A DNA stretch of 64,000 nucleotides, from positions 1 through 64,000 of the forward strand of contig NW_026971272.1 of the NCBI RefSeq assembly GCF_963678635.1. Reading direction: 5' to 3'. The notes under the pieces are model-generated. The model was not told where the DNA came from. It made no database searches and saw only the letters and a list, made by a program, of their open reading frames with translations. The stretch is from Symsagittifera roscoffensis. Lineage: Eukaryota > Xenacoelomorpha > Acoela > Convolutidae. The position numbers were made by a program, and so were the translations under genes. Shown here piece by piece: positions 39,095-54,200 of the stretch. How positions within the stretch are numbered: the stretch's first letter is position 1; each line of letters opens with the position of its first letter.

Positions 39095-42000
39095 TGAATA
39101 CTGTCAGACATCGAAATTGGAGCCGCGAAAAAAGCCTTGAATTCGAGCAACAGAAATGTCCTTTGCATTCAGCAAAGGACAGAGGCCGGCCTTAACAACA
39201 GTCTCATAAAATTGTAACCCTGTAAAACCAACCATGTAAATTCAACTATTCTTGGACTGTTGAGTGATCTATCCTTGGACTTCTTCTTTTTCATGTGTAC
39301 GTGTACGATATGCCAGGTGCCATAAACGAAACATAAACTGAAGGATACGCGGACAATTTCAAAATTGTAACAAAATCATTCCAACATGCAGAGTGAATAC
39401 TGTCAGCCATCGAAACTTGGTGCAGCGAAAAAAGCCTTGTATTCGAGCAAAAGAAAAGTCATATCCATTCAGCAAATGACAAAGGCCGACACTAACAACA
39501 GTCTTATAAAAATTGATAACGTTAAAAAGGACCTGAGGATCACCGTGTCCTGCAACCTATCATGGAATGAGAACTGCAGCAGACGAACTCTAAAAACATA
39601 TCGAAAAAACCAACCATGTAAACTCAACTATCCTTGTACTGTTAAGTGATCTATCCTTGGACTTCTTCTTTTTCATGTGTACGTATACGGTATGCCAGGT
39701 GCCATACACGAAGCAAAAGTTCAGGGATACGCGGACAATTTCGAAACCGTAACCAAATCACCCAGAAATGCAGAGTGAATACTGTCAGACATCGAAACTT
39801 GGAGCAGCGAAAAAAAGCCTAGTATTCGAGCAAAACAAAAGTCCTTTCCATTCAGCAAATGAAGAAGGCCGACACTAACAATAGTCTTATTAAAAATGTA
39901 AACATTCAAAAGGACCTGAGGGTCATCGTGACAGCAACCTATCATAGAGCCAGAACTGCAGCAGGCGAACTATAAAAATTGGAAAGCTTTCGATGAGAAA
40001 CACATCGAAAAAACCAACCATGTAAACTCAACTATCCTTGTACTGTTAAGTGATCTATCCTTGGACTTCTTCTTTTTCATGTGTACGTATACGGTATGCC
40101 AGGTGCCATACACGAAGCAAAAGTTCAGGGATACGCGGACAATTTCAAAACTGTAACAAAATTACTCAGAAATGCAGAGTGAATACTGTCAGACATCGAA
40201 ATTGGAGCCGCGAAAAAAGCCTTGAATTCGAGCAAAAGAAATGTCCTTTGCATTCAGCAAATGACAGAGGCCGGCCTTAACAACAGTCTCATAAAATTGT
40301 AACCCTGTAAAACCAACCATGTAAATTCAACTATTCTTGGACTGTTGAGTGATCTATCCTTGGACTTCTTCTTTTTCATGTGTACGTGTACGATATGCCA
40401 GGTGCCATAAACGAAACATAAACTGAAGGATACGCGGACAATTTCAAAATTGTAACAAAACCATTCCAACTTGCAGAGTGAATACTGTCAGACATCGAAA
40501 CTTGGAGCAGCGAAAAAAGCCTTGTATTCGAGCAAAAGAAAAGTCCTTTCCATTCAGCAAATGACAAAGGCCGACACTAACAACAGTCTTATAAAAATTG
40601 ATAACGTTAAAAAGAACCCGAGGATCATCGTGTCCTGCAACCTATCTTGGAATGAGAACTGCAGCAGACGAACTCTAAAAACTTGGAAAGTTTTCGATGA
40701 GAAACATATCGAAAAAACCAACCATGTAAACTCAACTATCCTTGTACTGTTAAGTGATCTATCTTTGGACTTCTTCTTTTTCATGTGTACGTATACGGTA
40801 TGCCAGGTGCCATACACGATGCAAAAGTTCAGGGATACGCGGACAATTTCGAAACCGTAACCAAATCACCCAGAAATGCAGAGTGAATACTGTCAGACAT
40901 CGAAACTTGGAGCAGCGAAAAAAAGCCTAGTATTCGAGCAAAACAAAAGTCCTTTCCATTCAGCAAATGAAGAAGGCCGACACTAACAACAGTCTTATAA
41001 AAAATGTAAACATTCAAAAGGACCTGAGGGTCATCGTGACTGCAACCTATCATGGAGCAAGAACTGCAGCAGGCGAACTATAAAAATTGGAAAGCTTTCG
41101 ATGAGAAACACATCGAAAAAACCAACCATGTAAACTCAACTATCCTTGTACTGTTAAGTGATCTATCCTTGGACTACTTCTTTTTCATGTGTACGTATAC
41201 GGTATGCCAGGTGCCATACACGAAGCAAAAGTTCAGGGATACGCGGACAATTTCAAAACTGTAACAAAATTACTCAGAAATGCAGAGTGAATACTGTCAG
41301 ACATCGAAATTGGAGCCGCAAAAAAAGCCTTGAATTCGAGCAACAGAAATGTCCTTTGCATTCAGCAAATGACAGAAGCCGGCCTTAACAACAGTCTCAT
41401 AAAATTGTAACCCTGTAAAACCAAGCATGTAAATTCAACTATTCTTGGACTGTTGAGTGATCTATCCTTGGACTTCTTCTTTTTTATGTGTACGTGTACG
41501 ATATGCCAGGTGCCATAAACGAAACATAAACTGAAGGATACACGGACAATTTCAAAATTGTAACAAAATCATTCCAACATGCAGAGTGAATACTGTCAGA
41601 CATCGAAACTTGGAGCAGCGAAAAAAAACCTTGTATTCGAGCAAAAGAAAAGTCATTTCCATTCAGCAAATGACAAAGGCCGACACTAACAACAGTCTTA
41701 TAAAAAATGTAAACATTCAAAAGGACCTGAGGATCATCGTGTCCTGCAACCTACCATGGAATGAGAACTGCAGCAGGCGAACTATAAAAATTGGAAAGCT
41801 TTCGATGAGAAACACATCGAAAAACCAACCATGTAAACTCAACTATCCTTGTACTGTTAAGTGATCTATCCTTGGACTTCTTCTTTTTCATGTGTACGTA
41901 TACGGTATGCCAGGTGCCATACACGAAGCAAAAGTTCAGGGATACGCGGACAATTTCAAAACTGTAACACAATTACTCAGAAATGCAGAGTGAATACTGT

Positions 42001-44506
42001 CAGACATCGAAATTGGAGCCGCGAAAAAAGCCTTGAATTCGAGCAAAAGAAATGACCTTTGCATTCAGCAAATGACAGAGGCCGGCCTTAACAACAGTCT
42101 CATAAAATTGTAACCCTGTAAAACCAACCATGTAAATTCAACTATTCTTGGACTGTTGAGTGATCTATCCTTCGACTTCTTCTTTTTCATGTGTACGTGT
42201 ACGATATGCCAGGTGCCATAAACGAAACATAAACTGAAGGACACGCGGACAATTTCAAAATTGTAACAAAATCATTCCAACATGCAGAGTGAATACTGTC
42301 AGACATCGAAACTTGGAGCAGCGAAAAAAAGCCTTGTATTCGAGCAAAAGAAAAGTCCTTTCCATTCAGCAAATGACAAAGGCCGACACTAACAACAGTC
42401 TTATAAAAATTGATAACGTTAAAAAGGACCTGAGGATCATCGTGTCCTGCAACCTATCATGGAATGAGAACTGCAGCAGACGAACTCTAAAAACTTGGAA
42501 AGTTTTCGATGAGAAACATATCGAAAAAACCAACCATGTAAACTCAACTATCCTTGTACTGTTAAGTGATCTATCCTTGGACTTCTTCTTTTTCATGTGT
42601 ACGTATACGATATGCCAGATGCCATAAACGAAGCATAAGTTCAGGGATACGCGGACAATTTCAAAACTGTAACAAAATTACTCAGAAATGCAGAGTGAAT
42701 ACTGTCAGACATCGAAATTGGAGCCGCGAAAAAAGCCTTGATTTCGAGCAAAAGAAATGTCCTTTGCATTCAGCAAATGACAGAGGCCGGCCTTAACAAC
42801 AGTCTCATGAAATTGTAACCCTGTAAAACCAACCATGTAAATTCAACTATTCTTGGACTGTTGAGTGATCTATCCTTGGACTTCTTCTTTTTCATGTGTA
42901 CGTGTACGATATGCCAGGTGCCATAAACGAAACATAAACTGAAGGATACGCGGACAATTTCAAAATTTTAACAAAATCATTCCAACAAGCAGAGTGAATA
43001 CTGTTAGACATCGGAACTTGGAGCAGCGAAAAAAAGCCTTGTATTCAAGCAAAAGAAAAGTCCTTTCCATTCAGCAAATGACAAAGGCCGACACTAACAA
43101 CAGTCTTATAAAAATTGATAACGTTAAAAAGGACCTGAGGATCATCGTGTCCTGCAACCTATCATGGAATGAGAACTGCAGCAGACGAACTCTAAAAACT
43201 TGGAAAGTTTTCGATGAGAAACATATCGAAAAAACCAACCATGTAAACTCAACTATCCTTGTACTGTTAAGTGATCTATCCTTGGACTTCTTCTTTTTCA
43301 TGTGTACGTATACGGTATGCCAGATGCAATAACGAAGCATAAGTTCAGGGATACGCGGACAATTTCGAAACCGTAACCAAATTACCCAGAAATGCAGAGT
43401 GAATACTGTCAGACATCGAAACTTGGAGCAGCGAAAAAAAGCCTAGTATTCGAGCAAAACAAAAGTCCTTTCCATTCAGCAAATGAAGAAGGCCGACACT
43501 AACAACAGTCTTATAAAAATGTAAACATTCAAAACGACCTGAGGGTCATCGTGACTGCAACCTATCATGGAGCAAGAACTGCAGCAGGCGAACTATAAAA
43601 ATTGGAAAGCTTTCGATGAGAAACACATCGGAAAAACCAACCTTGTAAACTCAACTATCCTTGTACTGTTAAGTGATCTATCCTTTGACTTCTTGTTTTT
43701 CATGTGTACGTATACGATATGCCAGGTGCCATACACGAAGCAAAAGTTCAGGGATACGCGGACAATTTCGAAACCGTAACAAAATCACTCAGAAATGCAG
43801 AGTGAATACTGTCAGACATCGAAACTTGGGGCAGCAAAAAAAGCCTTGAATTCGAGCAAAAGAAATGTCCTTTGCATTCAGAAAATGATAGAGGCCGACA
43901 ATAACAACAGTCTTATTAAAATTGTAAATGTTCGAAAGGATCTGAGGGTCATCGTGTCCTGTAAGCTATCATAGAGCAAGAACTGCAGCAGGCGAAATCT
44001 AAAAGGTTGGAAAGCTTTCGATGAGAAACACATCGAAAAAACAAACAATGTAAACTCAACTATCCTTGGAATGTTAAGTGATCTATCCTTGGACTTCTTC
44101 TTTTTCATATGCACTTATACGATATGTCAGATGCCATAAACGAAGCATAAGTTCAGGGATACGCGGACAATTTCAAAACTGTAACAAAATTACTCAGAAA
44201 TGCAGAGTTAATACTGTCAGACATCGAAATTGGAGCCGCGAAAAAAGCCTTGGATTCGAGCAAAAGAAATGTCCTTTGCATTCAGCAAATGACAGAGGCC
44301 GGCCTTAACAACAGTCTCATAAAATTGTAACCCTGTAAAACCAACCATGTAAATTCAACTATTCTTGGACTGTTGAGTGATCTATCCTTGGACTTCTTCT
44401 TTTTCATGTGTACGTGTACGATATGCCAGGTGCCATAAACGAAACATAAACTGAAGGATACGCGGACAATTTCAAAATTGTAACAAAATCATTCCAACAT
44501 GCAGAG
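39095..44506 (+). repeat. Satellite subdomain with alternating short (299) and long (~404) units
   Basis: Short units start at 39095, 40180, 41288, 41991, 42696 and 44208 (a seventh outlier is at 50579). All share GGCCGGCCTTAACAACAGTCTC or close variants, and a junction ATTGTAACCCTGTAAAACC where ~105 bases are missing. Together with one or two full units they make 703-705-bp dimers and ~1108-bp trimers that recur. Confidence 0.85.
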
Positions 44507-47500
44507 TGAATACTGTCAGACATCGAAACTTGGAGCAGCGAAAAAAAGCCTTGTATTCGAGCAAAAGAAAAGTCCTTTCCATTCAGCAAATGACAAAGGC
44601 CGACACTAACAACAGTCTTATAAAAATTGATAACGTTAAAAAGGACCTGAGGATCATCGTGTCCTGCAACCTATCATGGAATGAGAACTGCAGCAGACAA
44701 ACTCTAAAAACTTGGAAAGTTTTCGATGAGAAACATATCAAAAAAACCAACCATGTAAATTCAACTATTCTTGGACTGTTGAGTGATCTATCCTTGGACT
44801 TCTTCTTTTTCATGTGTACGTATACGATATGTCAGGTGCCATAAACGAAACATAAGTTCAGGGGTAAGTGGACAATTTCAAATTTGTAACAAAATCACTC
44901 CAAAATGCAGAGTGAATACTGTCAAACAACGAAACTTGGAGCAGCAAAAAAGCCTTGTATTCGAACAAAAGAAAAGTCCTTTCCATTCAGCAAATGACAA
45001 AGGCAGACACTACCAATAGTCTTATAAAAAATGTAAATATCCAAAAGGACCTGAGGGTCATCGTGACTGCAACCTAACATGGAGCAAGAACTGCAGCAGG
45101 CGAACTATAACAATTGGAAAGCTTTCGATGAGAAACACATCGGAAAAACCAACATGTAAACTCAACTATCCTTGTACTGTTAGGTGATCTATCCTTGGAC
45201 TTCTTCTTTTTCATGTGTACGTATACGATATGCCAGGTGCCATAAACGAAGTAAAAGTTCAGGGATACGCGGACAATTTTGAAACTGTAACAAAATCACT
45301 CCAAAATGCAAAGTGAATACTTTCAGACATCGAAAATTGGAGCAACAAAAAAAGCCTTGAATTCGAGCAAAAGAAATGTCCTTTGAATTAAGCAAATGAC
45401 AGAGGCCAACAATAACAACAGTCTTATTAAAATTGTAAACGTTCGAAAGGACCTGAGGGTCATCGTGTCCCGTAAGCTATCATGAAGCAAGAACTGCAGC
45501 AGTTGAAATCTAAAAAGTTGGAAAGCTTTCGATGAGAAATACATCGAAAAAACAAACAATGTAAACTCAACTATCCTTGTACTGTTAAGTGATCTATCCT
45601 TGGACTTCTTCTTTTTCATTTGTACGTATACGATATGCCAGACGCCATAAATGAAACATAAGTTCAGAGATACGCGGACAATTTCAAAACTAAAACAAAA
45701 TTACTCAGAAATGCAGAGTGAATACTGTCAGACATCGAAACTTGGAGCAGCGAAAAAAGCCTTGATTTTGAGCAAAACAAATGTCCTTTGGATTCAGTAA
45801 ATTAAAGAAGCCGACAATAAAAACAGTCTTATAAAAATTGTAAACGTTCAAAAGGACCTGAGGGTCATCGTGTCCTGCAACCTATCCCGGAATGAGAACT
45901 GCAGCAGACGAACTCTAAAAACTGGGAAAGTTTTCGATGAGAAACATATCGAAAAAACCAACCATGTAAACTCCACTATCCTTGTACTGTTAAGTGATCT
46001 ATCCTTGGACTTCTTCTTTTTCATGTGTACGTATACGTTATGCCAGGTGCCATAAACGAAGTAAAAGTTCAGGGATACGCGGACAATTTTGAAACTGTAA
46101 CAAACTCATTCCAAAATGCAAAGTGAATGCTGTCAGACATAGAAAATTGGAGCAGCGAAAAAAGCCTTGAATTCGAGCAAAAGAAATGTCCTTTGCATTC
46201 AGCAAATGACAGAGGCCGACAATAACAACAGTCTTATTAAAATTGTAAACGTTCGAAAGGACCTGAGGGTCATCGTGTCCTGTAAGCTATCATGAAGCAA
46301 GAACTTCAGCAGTTGAAATCTAAAAAGTTGGAAAGCTTTCGATGAGAAATACATCGAAAAAACAAACAATGTAAACTCAACTATCCTTGGAATGTTAAGT
46401 GATCTATCCTTGGACTTCTTCTTTTTCATTTGTACGTATACGATATGCCAGACGCCATAACTGAAACATAAGTTCAGGGATACGCGGACAATTTCAAAAC
46501 TGTAACAAAATTACTCAGAAATGCAGAGTGAATACTGTCAGACATCGAAACTTGGAGCAGCGAAAAAAGCCTTGATTTCGAGCAAAACAAATGTCCTTTG
46601 GATTCAGTAAATTACAGAAGCCGACAATAAAAACAGTCTTATAAAAAATGTAAACATTCAAAAGGACCTGAGGGTCATCGTGACTGCAACCTATCATGGA
46701 GCAAGAACTGCAGCAGGCGAACTATAAAAATTGGAAAGCTTTCGATGAGAAACACATCGGAAAAACCAACCATGTAAACTCAACTATCCTTGTACTGTTA
46801 AGTGATCTATCCTTTGACTTTTTGTTTTTCATGTGTACGTATACGATATGCCAGGTGCCATAAACGAAGCAAAATTTCAGGGATACGCGGACAATTTCGA
46901 AACTGTAACAAAATTACTCCAAAATGCGGAGTGAATACTGTCAGACATCGAAACTTGGAGCAGCAAAAAAGTCTTGAATTCGAGCAAAAGGATTTTCCTT
47001 TGCATTCAGCAAATGACAGAGGCCGACAAAAACAACAGTTTTATAAAAGTTGTAAACGTTCAATTGGACCTGAGGGTCATCGTGTCCTGTAACCTATCAT
47101 GGAGCAAGAACTGCAGCAGGCAAACTTTGAAAAGTTGGAAAGCTTTCGATGTGAAACACATCGAAAAAACAAACCATAAAAACTCAACTATCATTGGACT
47201 GTTGAGTGATCTATCCTTGGTTTCTTCTTTTTCATGTGTACATATACGATATGCCAGACGCCATAAATGAAACATAAGTTCAGAGATACGCGGACAGTTT
47301 CAAATTTGTAACAAAATCACTCCAAAATGAAGAGTGAAAACGGTCAAACATCGAAACTTGTAGCAATGAAAAAGCCTTGAATTCGAGCAAAAGAAATTTC
47401 CTTTGGGTTCAGCAAATGACAGAGGCCGACAATAGAACAGTCTTATTAAAATTGTAAATGTTCAAAAGGACCTGAGGATCATCGTGTCCTGCAACCTATC

Positions 47501-50500
47501 ATGAAGCAAGAACTGCAGCAGGCAAACTTTAAAAAATAATGGAAAGCTTTCGATGAGAAATACATCAAAAAAACCAAACATGTAAATTCAACTATCCTTG
47601 GACTGTTGAGTGATCTAACCTTGGTTTTCTTCTTTTTCATGTGTACCTATTCGATATGCCAGATGCCATAAACGAAGCTTAAACTCAGGGGTACGCGGAC
47701 TATTTAAAATTTGTAACAAAATCTCTCCAAAAATTATAGTGAATACTGTCAGACATCGAAATTTGGAGCAGCAAAAAAAAACTTGATTTCGAGCAAAAGG
47801 AATGTCTTTTCCATTCAGCAAATGACAGAGGCCGACAATAACAACAGTCTTATAAAAATTGTAAACGTTCGAAAGGACCTGAGGGTCATCGTGTCCTGCA
47901 ACCTATCATGGAGCAAGAACTGCAGCAGGTGAACTCTAAAAAGTTGGAAAGCTTTCGATAAGAAACACATCGAAAAAAACCAACCAGGTAAACTCAACTA
48001 CCCTTGGACTGTTGAGTGATCTATCCTGGTTTTCTTCTTTTTCATGTGTACGTTTACGATATGCCAGATGCCATAAACGAAGCATAAGTTCAAAGGTACG
48101 CCAACAATTTCAAAACTGTAACAAAATCACTCCAAAATGCAGAAAAAAATGTTAGACATCCAAACTTGGAGCAGCGAAAAAAACCTTGAATTCGAGCAAA
48201 ATAAATGTCCTTTGCATTCAGCAAATGACAGAGGCCGACAATAACAACAGTCTTATAAAAATTGTAAACGTTCAAAAGGACCTGAGGGTCATCTAGTCCT
48301 GCAACCTATCATGGAGCAAGAACTGCAGCAGGCGAACTCTGTAAAATTGGAGAGCTTTCGATGAGAAACACATCGAAAAAACCAACCATGTAAAATCAAC
48401 TATCCTTGGACTGTTGAGTGATCTATCCTTGGACTTCTTCTTTTTCATGTGTACGTATACGATATGCCAGGTGCCATAAACGAAACATAAGTTCAAGGGT
48501 AAGCGGAAAATTTCAAATTTGTAACAAAATCACTCCAAAAAGCAGAGTGAATTTCTGTCAGACATCCAAAACTTGGAGCACTGAAATAAGCCTTGAATTC
48601 GAGCAAAAGAAATGTCCTTTGCATTCAACATATGACAGAGGCCGACAATGACAACAGTCTTATAAAAATTGTAAACGTTCAAAAGGACCCGAGGGTCATC
48701 GTGTCCTGCAACTTATCATGGAGCAAGAACTGCAGCAGGCGAACTCTAAACACTTGGAAAGCTTTCGTTGAGAAAAACATCGAAAAAACCAACAAAGTAA
48801 ACTCAACTATCCTAGGACTGTTGAGTGATCTACCCTTGGACTTCTTCTTTTTCATGTGTACGTATACGATATGCCAGATGCCATAAACGAAGCCTAAACT
48901 GAAGGATACAAGGACAATTTCAAAATTGTAACAAAATCATTCCAACATGCAGAGTGAATACTGTCAGACATCGAAACTTGGAGCAGCGAAAAAAAGCCTA
49001 GTATTCGAGCAAAACAAAAGTATTTTCCATTCAGCAAATGACGAAGGCCGACACTAACAACAGTCTTATAAAAAATGTAAACGTTCAAAAGGACCTGAGG
49101 GTCATCGTGACTGCAACCTATCATGGAGAAAGAACTGCAGCAGGCGAACTATAAAAATTGGAAAGCATTCGATGAGAAACACGTCGAAAAAACCAACCAT
49201 GTAAACTCAACTATCCTTGTACTGTTAAGTGATGTATCCTTGAACTTTTTCTTTATCTTGTGTACGTATACGATATGCCAGGTGCCATAAACGAAGCAAA
49301 AGTTCAGGGATACGCGGACAATTTCGAAACTGTAACAAAATCACTCAGAAATGCAGAGTGAATACTGTCAGACATCGAAACTTGGGACAGCGAAAAAAGC
49401 CTTGAATTTGAGCAAAAGAAATGTCCTTTGCATTCAGCAAATGACAGAGGCCGACAATAACAACAGTCTTATTAAATTTGTAATTGTTCGAAAGGACCTG
49501 AGGGTCATCGTGTCCTGTTAGCTATCATGGAGCAAGAACTACAGCAGGCGAAATCTAAAAAGTTGGAAAGCTTTCGATGAGAAACACATCGAAAAAACAA
49601 ACAATGTAATCTCAACTATCCTTGGAATGTTAAGTGATCTATCCTTGGACATCTTCTTTTTCATATGCAGGTATACGATACGCCAGATGCCATAAACGAA
49701 GCATAAGTTCAGGGATACGCGGACAATTTCAAAACTGTAACAAAATTACTCAGAAATGCAGAGTGAATACTCTCAGACAACAAAACTTGGAGCAGCGAAA
49801 AAAGCCTTGAATTCGAGCAAAACAAATGTCCTTTGGATTCAGTAAACGACAGAAGCCGACAATAAAAACAGTCTTATAAAAATTGTAAACGTTCAAAAGG
49901 ACCTGAGGGTAATCGTGTCCTGTAACCTATCATGGAATGAGAACTGCAGCAGACGAACTCTAAAAACTTGGAAAGTTTTCGATGAGAAACATATCGAAAA
50001 AACCAACCATGTAACCTCAATTATCCTTGGACTGTTGAGTGATATTTTCTTGGACTTCTTCTTTTTCATGTGTACGTATACGATATTCCAGCAGGTGCCA
50101 TAAACGAAACATAAGTTCAGGGGTAAGCGGAAAATTTCAAATTTGTAACAAAATCACTCCAAAATGCAGAGTGAATACTGTCAGACAACGAAACTTGGAG
50201 CAGCAAAAAAAGCCTTGAATTCTAGCAAAACAAATATCCTTTTTGGATTCAGTAAATGACAGAGGCCGACAAAAACAACAGTCTTATTAAAATTGTAAAT
50301 TTTCGAAAGGACCTGAGGGTCATCGTGTTCTGTAAGCTATCATGGAGCAAGAACTACAGCAGGTGAAATCTAAAAAGTTGGAAAGCTTTCGATGAGAAAC
50401 ACATCGAAAAAACAAACAATGTAAACTCAACTATCCTTGGAATGTTAAGTGATCTATCGTTGGACTTCATTTTTTTCATATGCACGTATACAATATGCCA

Positions 50501-51283
50501 GATGCCATAAACGAAGCATAAGTTCAGGGATACGCGGACAATTTCAAAACTGTAACAAAATTACTCAGAAATGCAGAGTGATTACTGTCAGACATCGAAA
50601 CTTGGAGCAGCGAAAAAAGCCTTGAATTCGAGCAAAAGAAATGTCCTTTGCATTCAGCAAATGACAGAGGCCGGCATTAAGAACAGTCTCATAAAATTGT
50701 AACCCTGTAAAACCAACCAAGTAAATTCAACTATTCTTGGACTGTTGAGTGATCTATCCTTGGACTTCTTCTTTTTCATGTGTACGTATACGATATGCCA
50801 GGTCCGATAAACGAAACATAAGTTCAGGGGTAAATGAACAATTTCAAATTTGTAACAAAATCACTCCAAAATGCAGAGTGAATACTCTCAGACAACAAAA
50901 CTTGGAGCAGCGAAAAAAGCCTTGAATTCGAGCAAAACAAATGTCCTTTGGATTCAGTAAACGACAAAAGCCGACAATAAAAACAGTCTTATAAAAATTG
51001 TAAACGTTCAAAAGGACCTGAGGGTCATCGTGTCCTGCAACCTATCATGGAATGAGAACTGAGGCAGACGAACTCTAAAAAACTGGAAAGCTTTCGATGA
51101 GAAAAACATCGAAAAAACCAACAAAGTAAACTCCACAATCCTTGGACTGTTGAGTGATCTATCCTTGGACTTCTTCTTTTTCATGTGTACGTATACGATA
51201 TGCCAGATGCCATAAACGAAGCATAAACTGAAGGATACGCGGACAATTTCAAAATTGTAACAAAATCATTCCAACATGCAGAG

Positions 51284-54200
51284 TGAATACTGTCAGACAT
51301 CGAAACTTGGAGCAGCGAGAAAAGCCTTGAGTTCGAGCAAAACAAATGTCCTTTGGATTCAGCAAATGACAGAAGCCGACAATAAAAACAGTCTTATAAA
51401 AATTATAAACGTTCAAAAGGACCTGAGGGTCATCGTGTCCTGCAACCTATCGTGGATTGAGAACTGCAGCAGACGAACTCTACAAACTGGGAAAGTTTTC
51501 GATGAGAAACATATCGAAAAAATCAACCATGTCACCTCAACTATCCTTGGACTGTTGAGTGATATATTCTTGGACTTCATCTTTTTCATGTGTACGTATA
51601 CGATATGCCAAATGCCATAAATGAAACATAAGTTCAGGGGTAAGCGAAAATTTCAAATTTGTAACAAAATCACTCCAAAATGCAGAGTGAATTTCTGTCA
51701 GACATCAAAAACTTGGAGCACTGAAAAAAGCCTTGAATTCGAGCAAAAAAAATGTATTTTGCATTCAGCAAATGACAGAGGCCGACAATAACAACAGTCT
51801 TAAAAAAATTGTAAACGTTCAAAAGGACCGGAGGGTCATCGTGTCCTGCAACCTATCATGGAGCAAGAACTGCAGCAGGCGAACTCTAAAAAATTGGAAA
51901 GCTTTCGATGAGAAAAACATCGAAAAAACCAACAAAGTAAACCCAACTATCCTTGGACTTGGACTGTTGAGTGATCTATCCTTGGACTTCTTCTTTATCA
52001 TGTCTACGTATACGATATGCCAGGTGCCATAAACGCAGCAAAAGTTCAGGGATACGCGGACAATTTCTAAACTGTAACAAAATCACTCAGAAATGCAGAG
52101 TGAATACTGTCAGACATCGAAACTTGAAGCAGCGAAAAAAGCCGTGAATTCGAGCAAAAAAAATGTCCTTTGCATTCAGCAAATGACAGAGGCCGACAAT
52201 AACAACAGTCTTATTAAAATTGTAAATGTTCGAAAGGACCTGAGGTTCATCGTGTCCTGTAAGCTATCATGGAGCAAGAACTGCAGCAGGTGAAATCTAA
52301 AAAGTTGGAAAGCTTTCGATGAGAAACACATCGAAAAAATAAACACTGTAAGCTCAACTATCCTTGGAATGTTAAGTGATATATCCATGGACTTCTTCTT
52401 TTTCATATGTTTGTATACGATATGCCAGATGCCATAAACGAAGCATAAGTTCAGGGATACGCGGAAAATTTCAAAACAGTTACAAAATCACTCAGAATTG
52501 CAGAGTGAATACTGTCAGACATCGAAACTTGGAGCTGCAAAAAAGCCTTGAATTCGAGCAAAAGAAACGTCCTTTGCATTCAGCAAATGACACAGGCCGG
52601 CATTGACAACAGTCTCATAAAATTGTAAGCGTTCAAAAGGACCCGGGTGTCATTGTGTCCTGTAAGCTATCATGGAGCAAGAACTGCAGCAGGCAAAATC
52701 TAAAAAGTTGGAAAGCTTTCGATGAGAAACACATCGAAAAAACAAACAATGTAAACTCAACTATCCTTGGACTGTTAAGTGATCTATCCTTGGACTTCTT
52801 CTTTTTCATGTGTAAGTATACAATATGCCAGGTAACATAAATGTAGCATAAGTTCAGGGATACGCGGAAAACCTCAAACTGTAACAAAATCAGTCCAAAA
52901 TGCGGAGTGAATACTGTCAGACATCGAAAATTGGAGCAGCAAAATAAGCCTTATGTTCGAGCAAAAGAAATGTCCTTTGCAATCAGCAAATGACAGAGGC
53001 CGACAATAACAACAGTCTTATTAAAATTGTAAACGTTCGAAAGGATCTGAGGGTCATTGTGTCCTGTAAGCTATCATGCAGCAGGCGAAATCTAAAAAGT
53101 TGGAAAGCTTTCGATGAGAAACACGTCGAAAAAACAAACAATGTAAACCTAACTATCCTTGGACTGTTGAATGATCTATCCTTGGACTTCTTCTTTTTCA
53201 TGGGTACGTATACGATATGCCAGACGCCATAAACGAAGCATAAGTTCAGGGATAATCGGAAAAATTCAAAACAGTTACAAAATCACTCAGAATTGCAGAG
53301 TGAATACTGTCAGACATCGAAACTTGGAGCAGCAAAAAAAGCCTTGAATTCGAGCAAAAGAAACGTCCTTTGCATTCAGCAAATGACACAGGCCGGCATT
53401 AACAACAGTCTCATAAAATTGTAAGCGTTCAAAAGGACCCGGGTGTCATTGTGTCCTGTAAGCTATCATGGAGCAAGAACTGCAGCAGGCAAAATCTAAA
53501 AAGTTGGAAAGCTTTCGATGAGAAACACATCGAAAAAACAAACAATGTAAACTCAACTATCCTTGGACTGTTAAGTGATCTATCCTTGGACTTCTTCTTT
53601 TTCATGTGTAAGTATACAATATGCCAGGTAACATAAACGTAGCATAAGTTCAGGGATACGCGGAAAACCTCAAACTGTAACAAAATCAGTCCAAAATGCG
53701 GAGTGAATACTGTCAGACATCGAAACTTGGAGCAGCAAAATAAGCCTTATGTTCGAGCAAAAGAAATGTCCTTTGCAATCAGCAAATGACAGAGGCCGAC
53801 AATAACAACAGTCTTATTAAAATTGTAAACGTTCGAAAGGATCTGAGGGTCCTTGTGTCCTGTAAGCTATCATGCAGCAGGCGAAATCTAAAAAATTGGA
53901 AAGCTTTCGATAAGAAACACGTCGAAAGAACAAACAATGTAAACTCAACTATCCTTGGACTGTTGAATGATCTATCCTTGGACTTCTTCTTTTTCATGGG
54001 TACGTATACGATATGCCAGACGCCATAAATGAAACATGAGTTCAGGGATTCCCGGACAGTTTCAAAATCGTAACAAAATCACTCCAAAATGCAGAGTGAA
54101 AACTGTCAGATATCGACACTTAGAGCAATGAAAAAAGCCTGGAATTCGAGCAAAAGAAATTTCCTTTGCGTTCAGCAAATGGCAGAGGCCGACAAAAGAA

